This document shows, piece by piece, positions 33,001 to 44,220 of a stretch of 64,000 nucleotides of DNA. Under the pieces are notes generated by a model. It saw only the letters and a program-made list of their open reading frames with translations. It was not told the origin of the DNA and made no database searches. Every line of letters starts with the position of its first letter. Positions within the stretch are counted from its first letter, which is position 1. This DNA is from Acanthococcus lagerstroemiae. Taxonomy: Eukaryota > Arthropoda > Insecta > Hemiptera > Eriococcidae. The position numbers and the translations under genes were made by a program. The stretch spans positions 57,033,211 to 57,097,210 of the forward strand of contig CM063113.1 of assembly GCA_031841125.1 (NCBI GenBank), in the 5' to 3' direction.

Positions 33001-36000
33001 CGCACATTTTTCTCAATCACCCTGTCTAGTTCGACAAATTGATCTTCCAACTAATTGATTCCGAGGGATATCGCGAACTATTTACGACCGAAGTTCGTCC
33101 ACCTTTCACCCGGTTCACATTTTGGCAATCGGCGGTGATCCATCAAGAAGCGCGCCGTTCCGCGCCGCACCCAGAGCGGATGATACGCGGAAGTCGACGC
33201 GGGGTCAAAAAAAAAACAACTCGATTACGTGGAAATCGCACCCGTTTGAAATTGTTCACACACACATACGAGGTTGATAGTGCGAGATACATCGGCCGTA
33301 TTAAGGCAAAAGGTTACACTGCGTACACGAAAATTCCCAAATGTGAGATCGTGGACGTATAAAAAATGTTTTATGTATAAGTTTTTCTACGCTCCTTTCG
33401 GCGTTCGCGCCAGTTCCACGCGCTTTGATTTATGCCCCCCCGCGAACATTTTACATTCTGGATACGATAAAACTTTTCCAAGTCCGAATGAATCTCATTT
33501 TCGCTCATACAGACACGCGAGTGTACTCGCCGCTGAGGAGGAAACTGGGAGGTGCGCGTCTTCGCCGCAAATTATATACAATTTATACGGCCGCGACCCG
33601 CAACCGTCGCCGGTCGCCGTTATGATTAATCGAGGCGCTGCGAGCGCATTTCCACGGGTGGCTGTGTCTTGGCACAGGCGATTCCGAAATTACGGTTTCG
33701 ATAACGAGTCTTCTACGGGAGAATTGATTCAGATGCGATTTGGCGGCACTGAGTTCGTTTCATTGCCTTTTCAGGGGACGGCAGAGACGGGGACATGAAA
33801 AGCTGCACGGACAATGCCATTGCAGGGGTCGAGCATTTCATTTTCATTATTTCCTCTGCCATATCCTCCCGTCCTCTCCGGGTACTGATGCGATACTCGA
33901 AAGGGTAGTTCCCGGGACCGGGGGTGCGGTGTCTCAAAGGCCACTTTGACATGCGTGCATCGCCATACGTCCCATTAGACATCCCCCCTTCCATCGGACA
34001 CCTTGGTTCCGGAAATGTTGAAGAGCGGAAACGGCTGAAACCGGGTGTCGGCCTTTGTTTCGGCCATCATGAAGAAGAAGATGCAGACAGAGTGGCCGAG
34101 GCAGCGGGCCGACGGACAAAGCTTGGCCCACACCAACGAACACAAGAGCTCTGTACCATCCCGGTATCTTATATATGGTCCCCCTGCTCCTGGTAGTGTG
34201 TATGGACTTCGTGAATAAGGCAGTTCAAAGATAACACTGGAAAAAGAAATGAAATAAAAAACGTAAGTCGATTAAGATAACACTCCTTCCAAATTTCGAT
34301 TAGTCCGGGGCGGTTTCTTCTTTCTTCCGGGGAAAAGATGGAATCTGATAATAGGTAGCACTCACATCCTACCCCCTTTTGTGTACCGAAAAATACGAGA
34401 TGATTTCTGCTGTCTTAACAAGAACTTCTCTTTCTCGGCTCTTAATGGGATTAAAATGTTCTCTTCAGATTCCAGCACGTCATTTGACAGCGACTGAATG
34501 CAAAATAAGGTATTGATGTCCTGCGAGGCACACTAAAATGTTTTTGGAAAATAATTGAAGAGCTCTTTTCCACAGTGGCCTTAGTCAAAATAAGTGATTT
34601 TTCAAAATACGATAAAAATTGTTTTCCTCCCCATCCTGTGTCAAAATCTATCGTATTTTGAATTTTTTCTTTTATTTATTTTTTCTTACCCTTCTTACTG
34701 TTATAAAAATTAACTTCTTTGTTATTGTGTTCACTAGAAAATTTAAATTTCTGGCATTAATACAATATATGTATTTGTAGCAGAAATCAAAAGTCAATAT
34801 CACATGTGTGTATTTTTGTACTGAAAGGACCCACTCTGTCGGTGCAGTTTTCGAGATATATCCATTTTTATGGGAGGGGGGGGGGTCGTATTTTACTAAA
34901 CATGAGATTTTCACTCTTTCAGATACTCTAAGCCTTGGTCTATGACGTACCACTCGTGAAACTTCGATTCCACTAGTTTTTATCCACTTATAGGACAAAA
35001 CGTGTCAAGTGAGAAAGGACCCACTTCGTCAATACCGGTTTTCCCCTCTGCGTGTACAATGGTAGCATATGAACCAGTGTATTGCAGCCGAGAAATTCAG
35101 CTTCGGCTTTGGCTAAACTTTTGACTATGAGAAAATATACGGCTAAACACAACTTTTCGCTGTCACCAGAGAGTCTTTTGGGATTACCAAAAGCTGACTT
35201 TTGGTTTATTGATGAAAATTTTGGCTGAATACGGCTTTCAGCTTTCGGTTGGCTGCAATACACTGCTGTGAACGATTTTAATGATTTTTCTTTCAGAGGT
35301 TACTTTTTTACATTAATTTTTATTATTAAAAAAAAAACACTTTGTCGTATCACCTTTTTTTTTTCTCCCATGAAATTGTTTCAGCGTTTCTAGCGTTGAA
35401 AGAAACCTATTTCTGTACCATTTTACATTGAGAAAACCCTACATTGTTCATTTGGGGAGCAAAAATGTACATGGAATATCACTTTTCTCAAAATTTAAAA
35501 CCACAACTCTAAACGCGTTTTTTCTCGAAACTTCAGTTTTCTATACTCAATTTTCAAAATTTTGTGGAAGGCTAAGTTTTGCACTTAGAGATCTCTGGTT
35601 GAGCTTATTTTGACCAGAATTTAATGTAAATACAATTACCCGCTGGTCATTAGTGGGCCTTTCGATATGAAGGTACGCATACTTTTGCCTTATGTCACTC
35701 TGAAAGACTTTTGACTTGGGCCATTTCAGAAATCAGTTATTTTTTTATCGCTGGTAACACTGGAATGAAAGGAGATAGGAATGTAGGGAAAGCTACCTTC
35801 TATGGCTTCCATACTGTACCACAAGATGATGTATCAAACTCACTTTTGAAAAAAACTGACTTAAGCCACTTTGGAAAAGAGCTCTTTGTCACAGAATTAT
35901 AAAACTTTTTTTTAGGAGGTGAAACTTCAAACGTTTCTTTAGAAAATTATCATTTTGTTTTCATTTTTTACCCAAAGAGGGCTGGAGGCGTTCAAAAAAA

Positions 36001-36010
36001 AAAGAGAAAG
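33001..36010. other. No gene recognised
   Basis: The 33.0-34.2 kb part is GC-richer with overlapping frames on both strands (for example 33274-33798 plus) but no domain. A pyrimidine tract ending CATTGCCTTTTCAG at 33773 resembles a splice acceptor, with nothing convincing after it. From 34.2 to 36 kb the DNA is AT-rich. A G10 run lies near 34876. Confidence 0.3.
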
Positions 36011-36013
36011 AAT

Positions 36014-36055
36014 TGTGGGCCTTATTAGGAATAGCTATCCGTAATAAGGCCCACA
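36014..36055. repeat. Near-perfect 42-bp palindrome
   Basis: TGTGGGCCTTATTA (36014-36027) pairs exactly with TAATAAGGCCCACA (36042-36055). The 14-base centre GGAATAGCTATCCG is itself nearly palindromic. Confidence 0.85.
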
Positions 36056-36945
36056 TTTCTTTTTGCGAACTTATGTAGTTATACCAAAATGCGAGATAAC
36101 ACGAAAAGAAAAAGAACAGCAGAAAAATTCAATACGTTTTAACAATTCCTACAAATTTGTTTGTTTATTGAAATTTTTGGCAATTTTTGATCAGAAACAT
36201 TTTCATTTCTTACCCGTTATTTTATCATGTTACCACTTTTTCCTGCGTTAAAATCTAATATTAATATGTGGACTCATATATGACCCCCACCTGGACTTGA
36301 ACAGTCTATCATTCTCGCATGGTTGTTACAGGGTTTCAACGCAGTAAATTTTCCATTTTCACTAGTGTAAATTAATATTCACTTTTTGTGTTCAACAAAT
36401 TTTCGTTTTGTGAGGCCTGTTTTTTGATTGCGTTCATTTGTGTTTTTCATTGTGACTGTCAATACTGCGTGCACTTTTTTTTTTTTTTTTGCGTGCCGAT
36501 ACATGCACGCCGTTGTGTTACTCGATACAACACCTTCATTCTCCTTCTACTGCTTTTTCGAAATCGAACTTCAGGTTTCATAAAAATGTGTTACGGGGTC
36601 CTGGTCCCTTTATTTGTGTAGCGTGGGAGCGGGGCAGCGGGCACCGGCCGAGTTACATCGGCTGAGTAAATTAAAAGTAATATCGAATAACGGGTTTGAA
36701 TTACCGATATCCGGTATCGTTTGGACGGGCCGTGGTTATTGGAGGGAGAAGGTGCATCTCTGCTTGGCATGGTGTAGGTGAACTGGGAATGCGAAAAATT
36801 CGTCACTGTGATTTACGAGTGGAAAGTGGCCGTACAGCCGAAAAGAGTTCCGAAAAGTTCCGTTCGATTTTTGATGTGTTTAAAAACGTAGAGTCGCTGC
36901 ACATAAGAGTTATCGTTGCTGAAGTGCATACTCTTTAAGACTGTT

Positions 36946-37200
36946 ATATATACATTTGCAAGTGATGCGTACGGCCAGGATGAGTGGCTAAAAGATCCAC
37001 CGCTGGGGGGGCCGCCAGAGTGGCCGCCGCCCATGCCAAGCCTAGCCGGCACCTTGGGAACCACGGTCTCGATACTGGATTGCCGGCAGTGAGCGATGAG
37101 TCCAACACGCCTGAGATAACCATGGTCCTGCCCCGATGTTGATGGAGTAAAAAACCAGAGCCCGCAGCCGTAACCACACCGCAAGCAGTTACCAAATTAT
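36946..37200. repeat. GC-rich unclassified repeat-like segment
   Basis: A sharply bounded GC-rich block (GGGGGGGCCGCCAGAGTGG, CCATGGTCCTGCCCCGATG) lies between AT-rich flanks. It resembles SINE-body or LINE 5' sequence but has no polymerase III boxes that I can see. Class unknown. Confidence 0.25.
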
Positions 37201-37371
37201 TGTTTTTTCGTCATTCTGTTTTATTTTTTATTTATTTTTATGTTTTTGGTATGCAGCAATTACTTCGTTATCGCTTTATGCGGCCAAATTTAAGGAGGAG
37301 GGGACCATAATCGGACGGGGATATTTCGTTCTTTTCTCTTTTTTTGTTACCTTTAATCTCATTTTCTGTAG

Positions 37372-37416
37372 GTGCCCGAAGCAGAGGCCTTTTCTTCGTC
37401 GCCACTGGACCCCCAG
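37372..37416 (+). CDS. Candidate 45-nt microexon of an unidentified host gene
   Basis: A long pyrimidine-rich tract ends TTTTCTGTAG at 37371. It is followed by 45 bases (15 codons, one frame reading VPEAEAFSSSPLDPQ) and then the donor GTACGTGAC from 37417. Acceptor and donor are both strong and the length is a multiple of three, as expected for a cassette microexon. I do not recognise the peptide and no partner exon was found in the window. Chance occurrence of both signals cannot be excluded. Confidence 0.35.
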
Positions 37417-37419
37417 GTA

Positions 37420-39045
37420 CGTGACAATTCATCTGTTTTTAATGGTTTTTATATGTATGTTCATCTTTTTATTGTTCGTCAGGTCCGTGAGTTTGTTGTA
37501 ATTGTTTCTGTTTTTTTTTTGCCAATTTGTTCGTGGGGGGAAGATCACGTAGCCTGGGGGCAGTTTGTTTCGCTTTTCGACGAGAGGGGGAAACTCCATC
37601 GGTTTTAATTTTTTTGTTTATTGTTATAAATACAGTCCCTGTTACGAAAATATAGGTTATTATGCAAGTTCATTCCACGGTTATAATTATTTTAGCAGAC
37701 GGGGAGGGGGTGTTCCTTTCGCTTCCCCGTTACAAGTCTCTCAAGTAGATCTAGTTCCGATCCCCGTCCCCCTTTTCCTACAAAACGAATCCCGATGCCT
37801 TTTTCGCCGTCTCCGATCGCGCGCGGGTACAGTTTTTAGACTCGATTTGGGAATTTTGGTCACATCGAGAAACCAACTTGTCTGCACTGAGAGTAAGTCC
37901 AAAGAAATTGGCCACCGTCGATGTAGCTGCTCGAATAACCCCTTCAAGGGCGAAACAGGCCAATCGTTCCAAGTATGGCGGTTTTTGAGCCGGCTTTTCG
38001 TAAATGTCAAATCGTACATTTCAGTCTGCCGAATCGCACGAAACTCGGAGATTGATGCGAAATCAAACCCCGATGACACGTACAGGGCTGCAAAAAAATA
38101 CATTTCCCACCGTACGGCACGGCATTATCAGCGGCACCGCCTCGCCTGGGAAAAATGACGTTTACGCCAACAACGAATATAACGTAATACATTATCCATT
38201 GTTCGATGCCATTTTCCTTCTCCGTCTACATCGTTCGGTCTTTTTTTTTCCTTTTCTCTTCCTCGGAAATCTGCTCGCGATGAAGGCAAAACACACATAC
38301 GCCGAAAGTAAGCAGGTAAATCAAGTTCGGGAAAGGGAGGAAAAGAAGAGAAAAAACAGAGTAAAAGGTCGTTTGTTAGTCGATTTTCGCGTTATTTAGG
38401 TTACCAACTGATAAGGGGCGCGTGGGACTTTGAAATTTTTGTTATTCGTCTATTTCGCGCATTCGGTTCACAAAAGCTTGATTAATACGAATGTGCACCT
38501 TTCAAACGCGAGCTAATTTCCGATTTTGCCCCTCGTCGGCAGCCAGCAGGCAGCGTGTTCGAAAGCAACCTATATTTTCTCGTGTTCCTTCGACGTCAGC
38601 CGCATTTTTCACTGTCCAGGGCGCCCGTAACGGGTATACCAGCTCGCGGGAAAACTTATGAATTCTTTTGTCCGACCATTCGCACGTTCCAAAGGCACGG
38701 CGAAGGCCCGAGCCGATGACCGGTGATTTGTTGGAAGTTATTGTACCCGGTTGTCAGAAACAGAAGAGGTCGTTCTTCCACGTTGGGAAGACAATCGATG
38801 CTCATCCATTAGTTACATTCAAGACGAATTTCGCATAACGCAACGCTTGTTATATTTTCAAGGTTTGGGAAAAACTCAAAACTCTGAGGTCACTCGGTGC
38901 TCGTTTGCGCACTCGGTCGGCACTTACTTACACTTACCGCAGCCAGTCGATTCCGACTATTGCTGGTCCACTTCTTCAGCAACGTAGGTGGATCTTGCTG
39001 TGCGAATCATCCAAATTTTCGACGATATCTGCATGCCACTGTGAT
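37420..39045. other. No gene recognised
   Basis: Unique-looking, moderately GC-balanced DNA with many overlapping short frames on both strands (37565-38399), none with a domain. It would be intron if the microexon at 37372 is real. Confidence 0.35.
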
Positions 39046-40877
39046 GGTATACACTGGAGGATCAGCTGAGGCACTCCGCTGCGCTCTTCTTCTTGGCTGC
39101 TCTGCCCCCTTGTCAGAGGCAATCATGTTTCTCCACTGGTCCCTATCGTTGACCAGGACTTGTCACGAGTTTGAGATTCTGATCTTTTTGAGCAGAGCAT
39201 TCAGCTGGTCCTTGTACCTGCACATCTGGTCCCTAGAGGCTCTTTTGTCGACACTTAGTTCCCCATACAGCACCACCGTGGGAAGCTCAGTCCCGTGCAT
39301 TCTACATACATGCCCAAACCATCTTAATTGGCTTGTTTCGATAAGGACTTCCACTGGCAGCGCCTGAGCTCGCCTCAAGACTTCTTTGTTTAAGATGAAG
39401 TCGTCCCGCCGTATCCTCCGAATATTCCTGAGCTGCCTTTGGTGGAACCTTTCCAGCTGCTTAACTCGTTTGCGATATAGGGTCCCGGACTCACACCCAT
39501 ATAGCAAAGTGAGCAACACCACCGTCTTAGATACACTGATCTTGGTAGCTAGTGTGATATCACGGTTGTTGAGTACTCTGTTCTTAAGCTTGTAGCTGGC
39601 TTTGAACGCAGCTTGAATTCTATGCTGAATTTTGACTCCTAGGGCTGTCTGTGACTATGCTTCCAAGGTAACAGAAGTCGTTGATTCCCCTCTAGGGCCT
39701 CCTGATTTATGTTAAACTGATGAAGGATCGACTTCCAGCACTTTGGTCTTTCCCTCATTTACCTTCAAGCGGAGACTAGTGTAAGCCTCTTTGAAGCAGT
39801 TCAGGGTATCCTGGAGAGCTTCAGCAGATGCAGCCACTAAGTCACAGTCAGCAGCATATTGAAGCTCAAGGATATAAGTTCTGCGGCACTTAGTTTTAGC
39901 TTTGAGGCGACGCAAATCGAACAGATTTCCATCCCCGCGATGGGATATGCAAAGACTCCTAGACTGCAGCTTAAGGTCCACAAGGTGCAGCACAGCATTT
40001 ATAAAAGCAATGAATAGCGTTGGTGCCAGCACGCAGCCTTGCTTTACACCACAGCAGGCAATGACGGGAGCCCTGGGTTCACCACCTAGCATGACGTGAG
40101 CAACATTTTGAATGTGAAGTTGTTGAATGATCTGCAGCATCTTGGGGGGGGGGGGGACAGCCAAACTTCTGAATAACTTTCCATAACATTTCTCTATCCA
40201 CTGTATCGAACGCCTTTTCCACGTCCACAAAGGAGATGAAAAGGTCCACGTGTTGCTCCCTGGCTTTTCCATAAGCTGACGAAGAGTAAATATCATGTCT
40301 GAGGTACCTCGGTTTTTTCCGAAGCCAGCCTGAGAGATTGGAGGTACTCGCTCTATGATTTGTACCAGTCGTTTATTGATTACTTTCGGACAAAAAAAAG
40401 ACGCCTCTGTAATTTCCACAGTTATGCGCATCGCCTTACCTTGTGTAATTTTGACTATATTCGCACCTTGAAAGTCAGGTGGTACTTCTGCGTTGGTCCA
40501 GATTTTTGTCATTAGCTGGTGAAGTCTAACGTGTAAAAAATTAAAGCTTAAATTAATTATTCTTAAAAAATAAATAATAAAATAAAATTAATCTTTTCGC
40601 ATGCCTCCAGCCTTGAGCAGCTCTGCGGGGATTCCATCGGGCCCTGGTGCTTCGTTGTTTGGTATGCTTTTTAAGGCCTTACGTAGCTCAGCCATTGTGG
40701 AGGGATGATTCAGCTCTATTGCCACTCCATACTGCGGTAGCAAACTGTGTGCATTCCTATCCTCTTCTCTGCCTTGGTTCATCAGCTCACTAAAGTGCTC
40801 TACCCAACGACCTTCAATGGCACCAGCTTCCTTGAGGAGCATATTTGATTTTTTATTACTTTCACCCCATCCCATAC
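39046..40877 (-). pseudogene. Decayed LINE RT (clade unassigned) with poly-G slippage
   Basis: Minus-strand order: EAGAIEGRWVEHFSELM and NNEAPGPDGIPAELLKAGG (40875-40597), QGANIVKIT, QAGFGKNRGTSDMIFTLRQL, FVDVEKAFDTVDREMLW (motif A, Asp present), ACCGVKQGCVLAPTLF, and LQYAADCDLV where the active-site YADD is changed to YAAD. The thumb region is at 39522-39163 (LLYGCESGTLYRKRVKQLER, LRWFGHVCRM). Frame breaks include a G13 run at 40144-40156 and an AT-rich insert of about 65 bases at 40528-40592. Inactive. Confidence 0.8.
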
Positions 40878-41191
40878 CAATACGTTCAATACTTTTGAAA
40901 AAATGATTCCCCTAGTTTCCTAATAAGGCGTCGTCGTAAATTTTATTTTCAATGACATTTTTCTGTCATCTCCGACCATTAGAACTTTGAAAAAAAAAAA
41001 AGTAGTTCGAAATAAAGCGATAAATTATATAGCCACAATGCTTACAAAATATACTCGTATGTCTAAAATGACCATATCAAACATATTTTTCCTTGTAGCT
41101 AAGATTTTGACAATCTTTTGATAAATCAAGCAATATTGATCACAAGGAAGTGACCTTGTACGAAAAAATCATCCATTTAAACGAGTCTCAT

Positions 41192-41948
41192 CTAAATTAG
41201 TTGGATTTTTGATTCAAGTTGTGACACCCTGTATACATATAAAGACTGACCACTGGAAGGAAAGGAAGCTTTAATGTAAAATTTTGACTTGGAACCAAGC
41301 AAACATTGAAAAATCCGTGCAGTTAGGTTTCGGCTGCCTAGAATCACGATTTCGTCCGGGGGAGCACTCACATTTGCGTACATGAGCATACCCTGCTCTG
41401 GGAGGGTAAGGTAGAAGGAGATGTTGGGAATACTTGAGAGGAACACACAACTTCCTTTACACATTGAGGTGGTCATTGTTTACTCTTGGTGATCCTTTTT
41501 CTGAATTTCCTCTGATTCTTCTCCTAAACTGGTTCCAATAAAAAAAATAAAAACTACGAAGTTTCTTGTCGATCGGATTAGGGGAATCCATCACGGAGCC
41601 TGCCGTACCTGAGTACCCTACTGAAACAGTTGTTTTTACGCACCGAGGACCTGTGGTCCGAAAAGACGTATGTTGTCGCAATGAACCAGAACCAGTTCAA
41701 AATTTCTGCAGAGAGCGCTGAAGTTTGTTGACTTCGCTCATTGTCCCAAACCCGACCTCATTCGAGCCACCGACAAATTCCACCTGTTTCGAGATGTTTG
41801 GAATACTTTCACTCGCAATTGTCGAGCCAGTTACGAGTTGTCCAACAACATCATAATCGATGAAACGATCCTGAGCGTCTTTGCCTCGGACTAGCCGCAG
41901 TGCCTCCACTTTTTGAGGACCGCTATTGTGTGAGTTACTCGTCACCAA
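41192..41948 (-). pseudogene. Broken ORF of unknown origin
   Basis: Three minus-strand frames follow each other. 41948-41697 and 41681-41457 are in the same frame, separated by a single TGA and five codons. 41476-41192 follows after a frame change. Amino-acid composition is ordinary and protein-like (VEALRLVRGKDAQDRFIDYD). No family was recognised. It could be a host gene remnant, a transposon gene or a virus-derived insertion; the sequence alone does not decide. Confidence 0.3.
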
Positions 41949-42229
41949 TCCATTATGGGATTTATTTCATTCTTATCCCCTAACAGAAATAATGCGACAG
42001 CGAATAATTGTTGGCAACGAGAATGAAAGAAAAAAATATTCATATTTCGTTATTATTAGTCGATTTCCTGATGGATGAAGAGCAGTTCCGTACATTTATA
42101 CAAATGTTCAAAGATACTATGTTTCACAAATGTCGCTTGGTCGCTTTTTGTTTATTAGCATTTTAGTGTCCAATTGTACCGAGTATACCTCTATTTTCCA
42201 TCCGAGAACCGACCCTCTTCGAGCAGTAG

Positions 42230-42300
42230 AGCTGCTTGTTTTTGCTTGCTCTGACGCTTGGGAATTGAGTTGAGAAATTGGAAAAATCCAACTAGTCAGA

Positions 42301-42343
<43 letters not shown>

Positions 42344-42490
42344 TTAATATTTGGAAATTTTTGAGTTGAGTCAGCATCAGTTGGAAAAATCCAATACGTC
42401 AATCAAAAGTTTTTTTTTTTAACTTGCTTTGACACTTGGGAATTGAGTAGACAAGTTGAAAAATCTAACAAGTCAAAAGAAATTGAGATT
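42230..42490 (+). repeat. ~72-bp tandem repeat, locus 1, with T38 run
   Basis: Three diverged units share GGGAATTGAGTTGAGAA, TTGGAAAAATCCAAC and AAGTCAAAAG followed by a T run. In the first unit the T run is 38 bases (42303-42340). The same unit recurs at 60120-60355. Confidence 0.8.
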
Positions 42491-42521
42491 TTGCCTCCCC
42501 CCCTCCCCATTCAAATCCTAA

Positions 42522-42734
42522 TTGCGCTGGCCCCTGTACGGGTACAATCGAACGAATTTTTTGTCGTCGTCCGACGATCCGCAGATGCGGAAATTTTTAC
42601 TGCACCCGCTGGCGAACTCGGCGTCGTCTATCTGCGCGCCCAATGTCAACGTCCTGCCCCCGCCACTCGTCGCCAACATCGCCGAAAATCGAATTAGCCT
42701 GAGCGGCTGTGTCTTTCTTTCGAACGACTCTGCG
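42522..42734 (+). CDS. Candidate coding exon, GC-rich third positions
   Basis: This frame contains DDPQMRKFLLHPLANSASSI and CAPNVNVLPPPLVANIAEN, with many C or G third bases, unlike the surrounding AT-rich DNA. A possible donor (TCTGCG then GTAAAA) follows at 42735. No good acceptor was found upstream. I do not recognise the peptide. Confidence 0.2.
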
Positions 42735-42764
42735 GTAAAAAGTCAACACAATTTAATGAAGTAA

Positions 42765-43978
42765 TATCGTCGTTCGTCGAACGAGCAGAACACGGAAGCG
42801 AAGGTCCATTTACCCATTTCGATTTTTTTCCCCTTCTTATCGCGGAAAGACATCATCGTCCTCGCCGCATTGGAAAGATGAAAAAACATTGAAATGAAAA
42901 CAAAAACCGAAATACGCGATTTCTTGATTGATAAAAAAGAAAGAAGTGTGCTGGTGTTTTTCTTGGCCCGTGTGCGCCGAATAGCACAGAAATGGAGAAA
43001 GAAAAAATAACTTGGGGTTCTTTATAGGGAGTATAAAAATTTAGGCACCGCTTACGCCGCTCGCCTCTCTCACCGACCAGGGGCTAATATAAAGTTTATG
43101 GTATCTGTTAATGTTTCGAGTTTCAGTTTACTCGCAGCTGAGGACGGCGATGAGCGAAACGTCCACGTTGCATATTTTTTCCGCGCCGAAACAGTTTCGG
43201 TTTCTTTTGCTTAAGCCCTTTTTCGATTGGAAATTTATATTTACGAAAGATGAGAGTGTACCCCATATATCAACTAGATGGAGTATACTATTTCGCGGTT
43301 TCGCTGGGCTCTCAACAATCAGTTTCGAAATCGATATCTTCATTCCGATGACCCGAATAAAAGACTGTAACTCTGTAAGCGTTATTGATACGCCGGAGTA
43401 AAAACAGAAAGCGTTTTCGGTGGTCTGTCGAGATGCGAATGAAGATTTACTTTGACGAGATGAAAACGAGCCGCACTTGAGTTCGCAAGATCAGACACAG
43501 GAAACCTAGTGATTCTTGGGGATGAGAGATTTTAAAATGAACGTTAAGATTTCCGGGGTTTCCAAATTAACGTGAGAAGTAACCTCGCAGAATGGCTTAT
43601 TAGTCCAGGAATATTAGATCAACAAAATAGAGTAACTTACATTCTTAAATATCAGACATTTTTTTCTTTTAACGTTTTGGTGTCGGCGTCCGGATGAACT
43701 ACAGAGAAGTCCCCAAGTCTCCATCTGCCTGATGTTCCCTAAATGAGAACGTGAATAGCCCTCTTTATTTCACGACCATAACTCGCAAGCCATTGCTCAT
43801 TATTCTGCACCAAATTTCCCGTACAAAAGATTGTTTTCATTTTAAACTGCAGAAGAAGAGAGGTTCTAAATGACCCCTTTCCCAACTACCATTTACCACA
43901 AGCTTATGGAGAGAAGAACAGTTTTCTTAACAACTTCACGATGTTACTACGCTGTGTAATTAAAATAGAACCCAATTT
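42765..43978. other. No gene recognised
   Basis: Frames at 43111-43401 have no domain. No repeats with clear boundaries were seen. Confidence 0.35.
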
Positions 43979-44220
43979 TCTTCATAGCTGCTTCTCTAAC
44001 ATCGTACTTGACCCTAACATTTTGACATGGACATGTCTAATGGCTTGCCACGCGAAAGAGAAAAATTCTGCAGAAAATGTTCAGCAAAAAACGCTCCGCA
44101 AAACAAGTTCCGCAAAAACGTTACCATCGAGATGTAGTTGCGTATTCCTCTTCACAAGGTCATTTGTTCCATCACGTTTCAAAGCCGACACGAAGAATGC
44201 CGAACGATGCCGAGTATGGA
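43979..44220 (+). repeat. Repeat family A, monomer 1 (left part)
   Basis: Starts TTCATAGCTGCTTCTCTAAC and runs through GACATGTCTAATGGCTTGCC, AAGAGAAAAATTCTGCAG, a short GCAAAAAACGCTCCGC array, and ACGTTACCATCGAGATGTAG to GCCGAGTATGGA. It is interrupted there by the Ginger element and resumes at 45662. Confidence 0.85.

Noticed and set aside
33274..33798. 174-codon plus frame
   Set aside because: It has no domain and overlaps other open frames. GC-rich composition makes stops rare.
37565..38399. Chain of overlapping frames after the microexon candidate
   Set aside because: The frames overlap on both strands with no domain. They would be intronic and show no good splice pairs.
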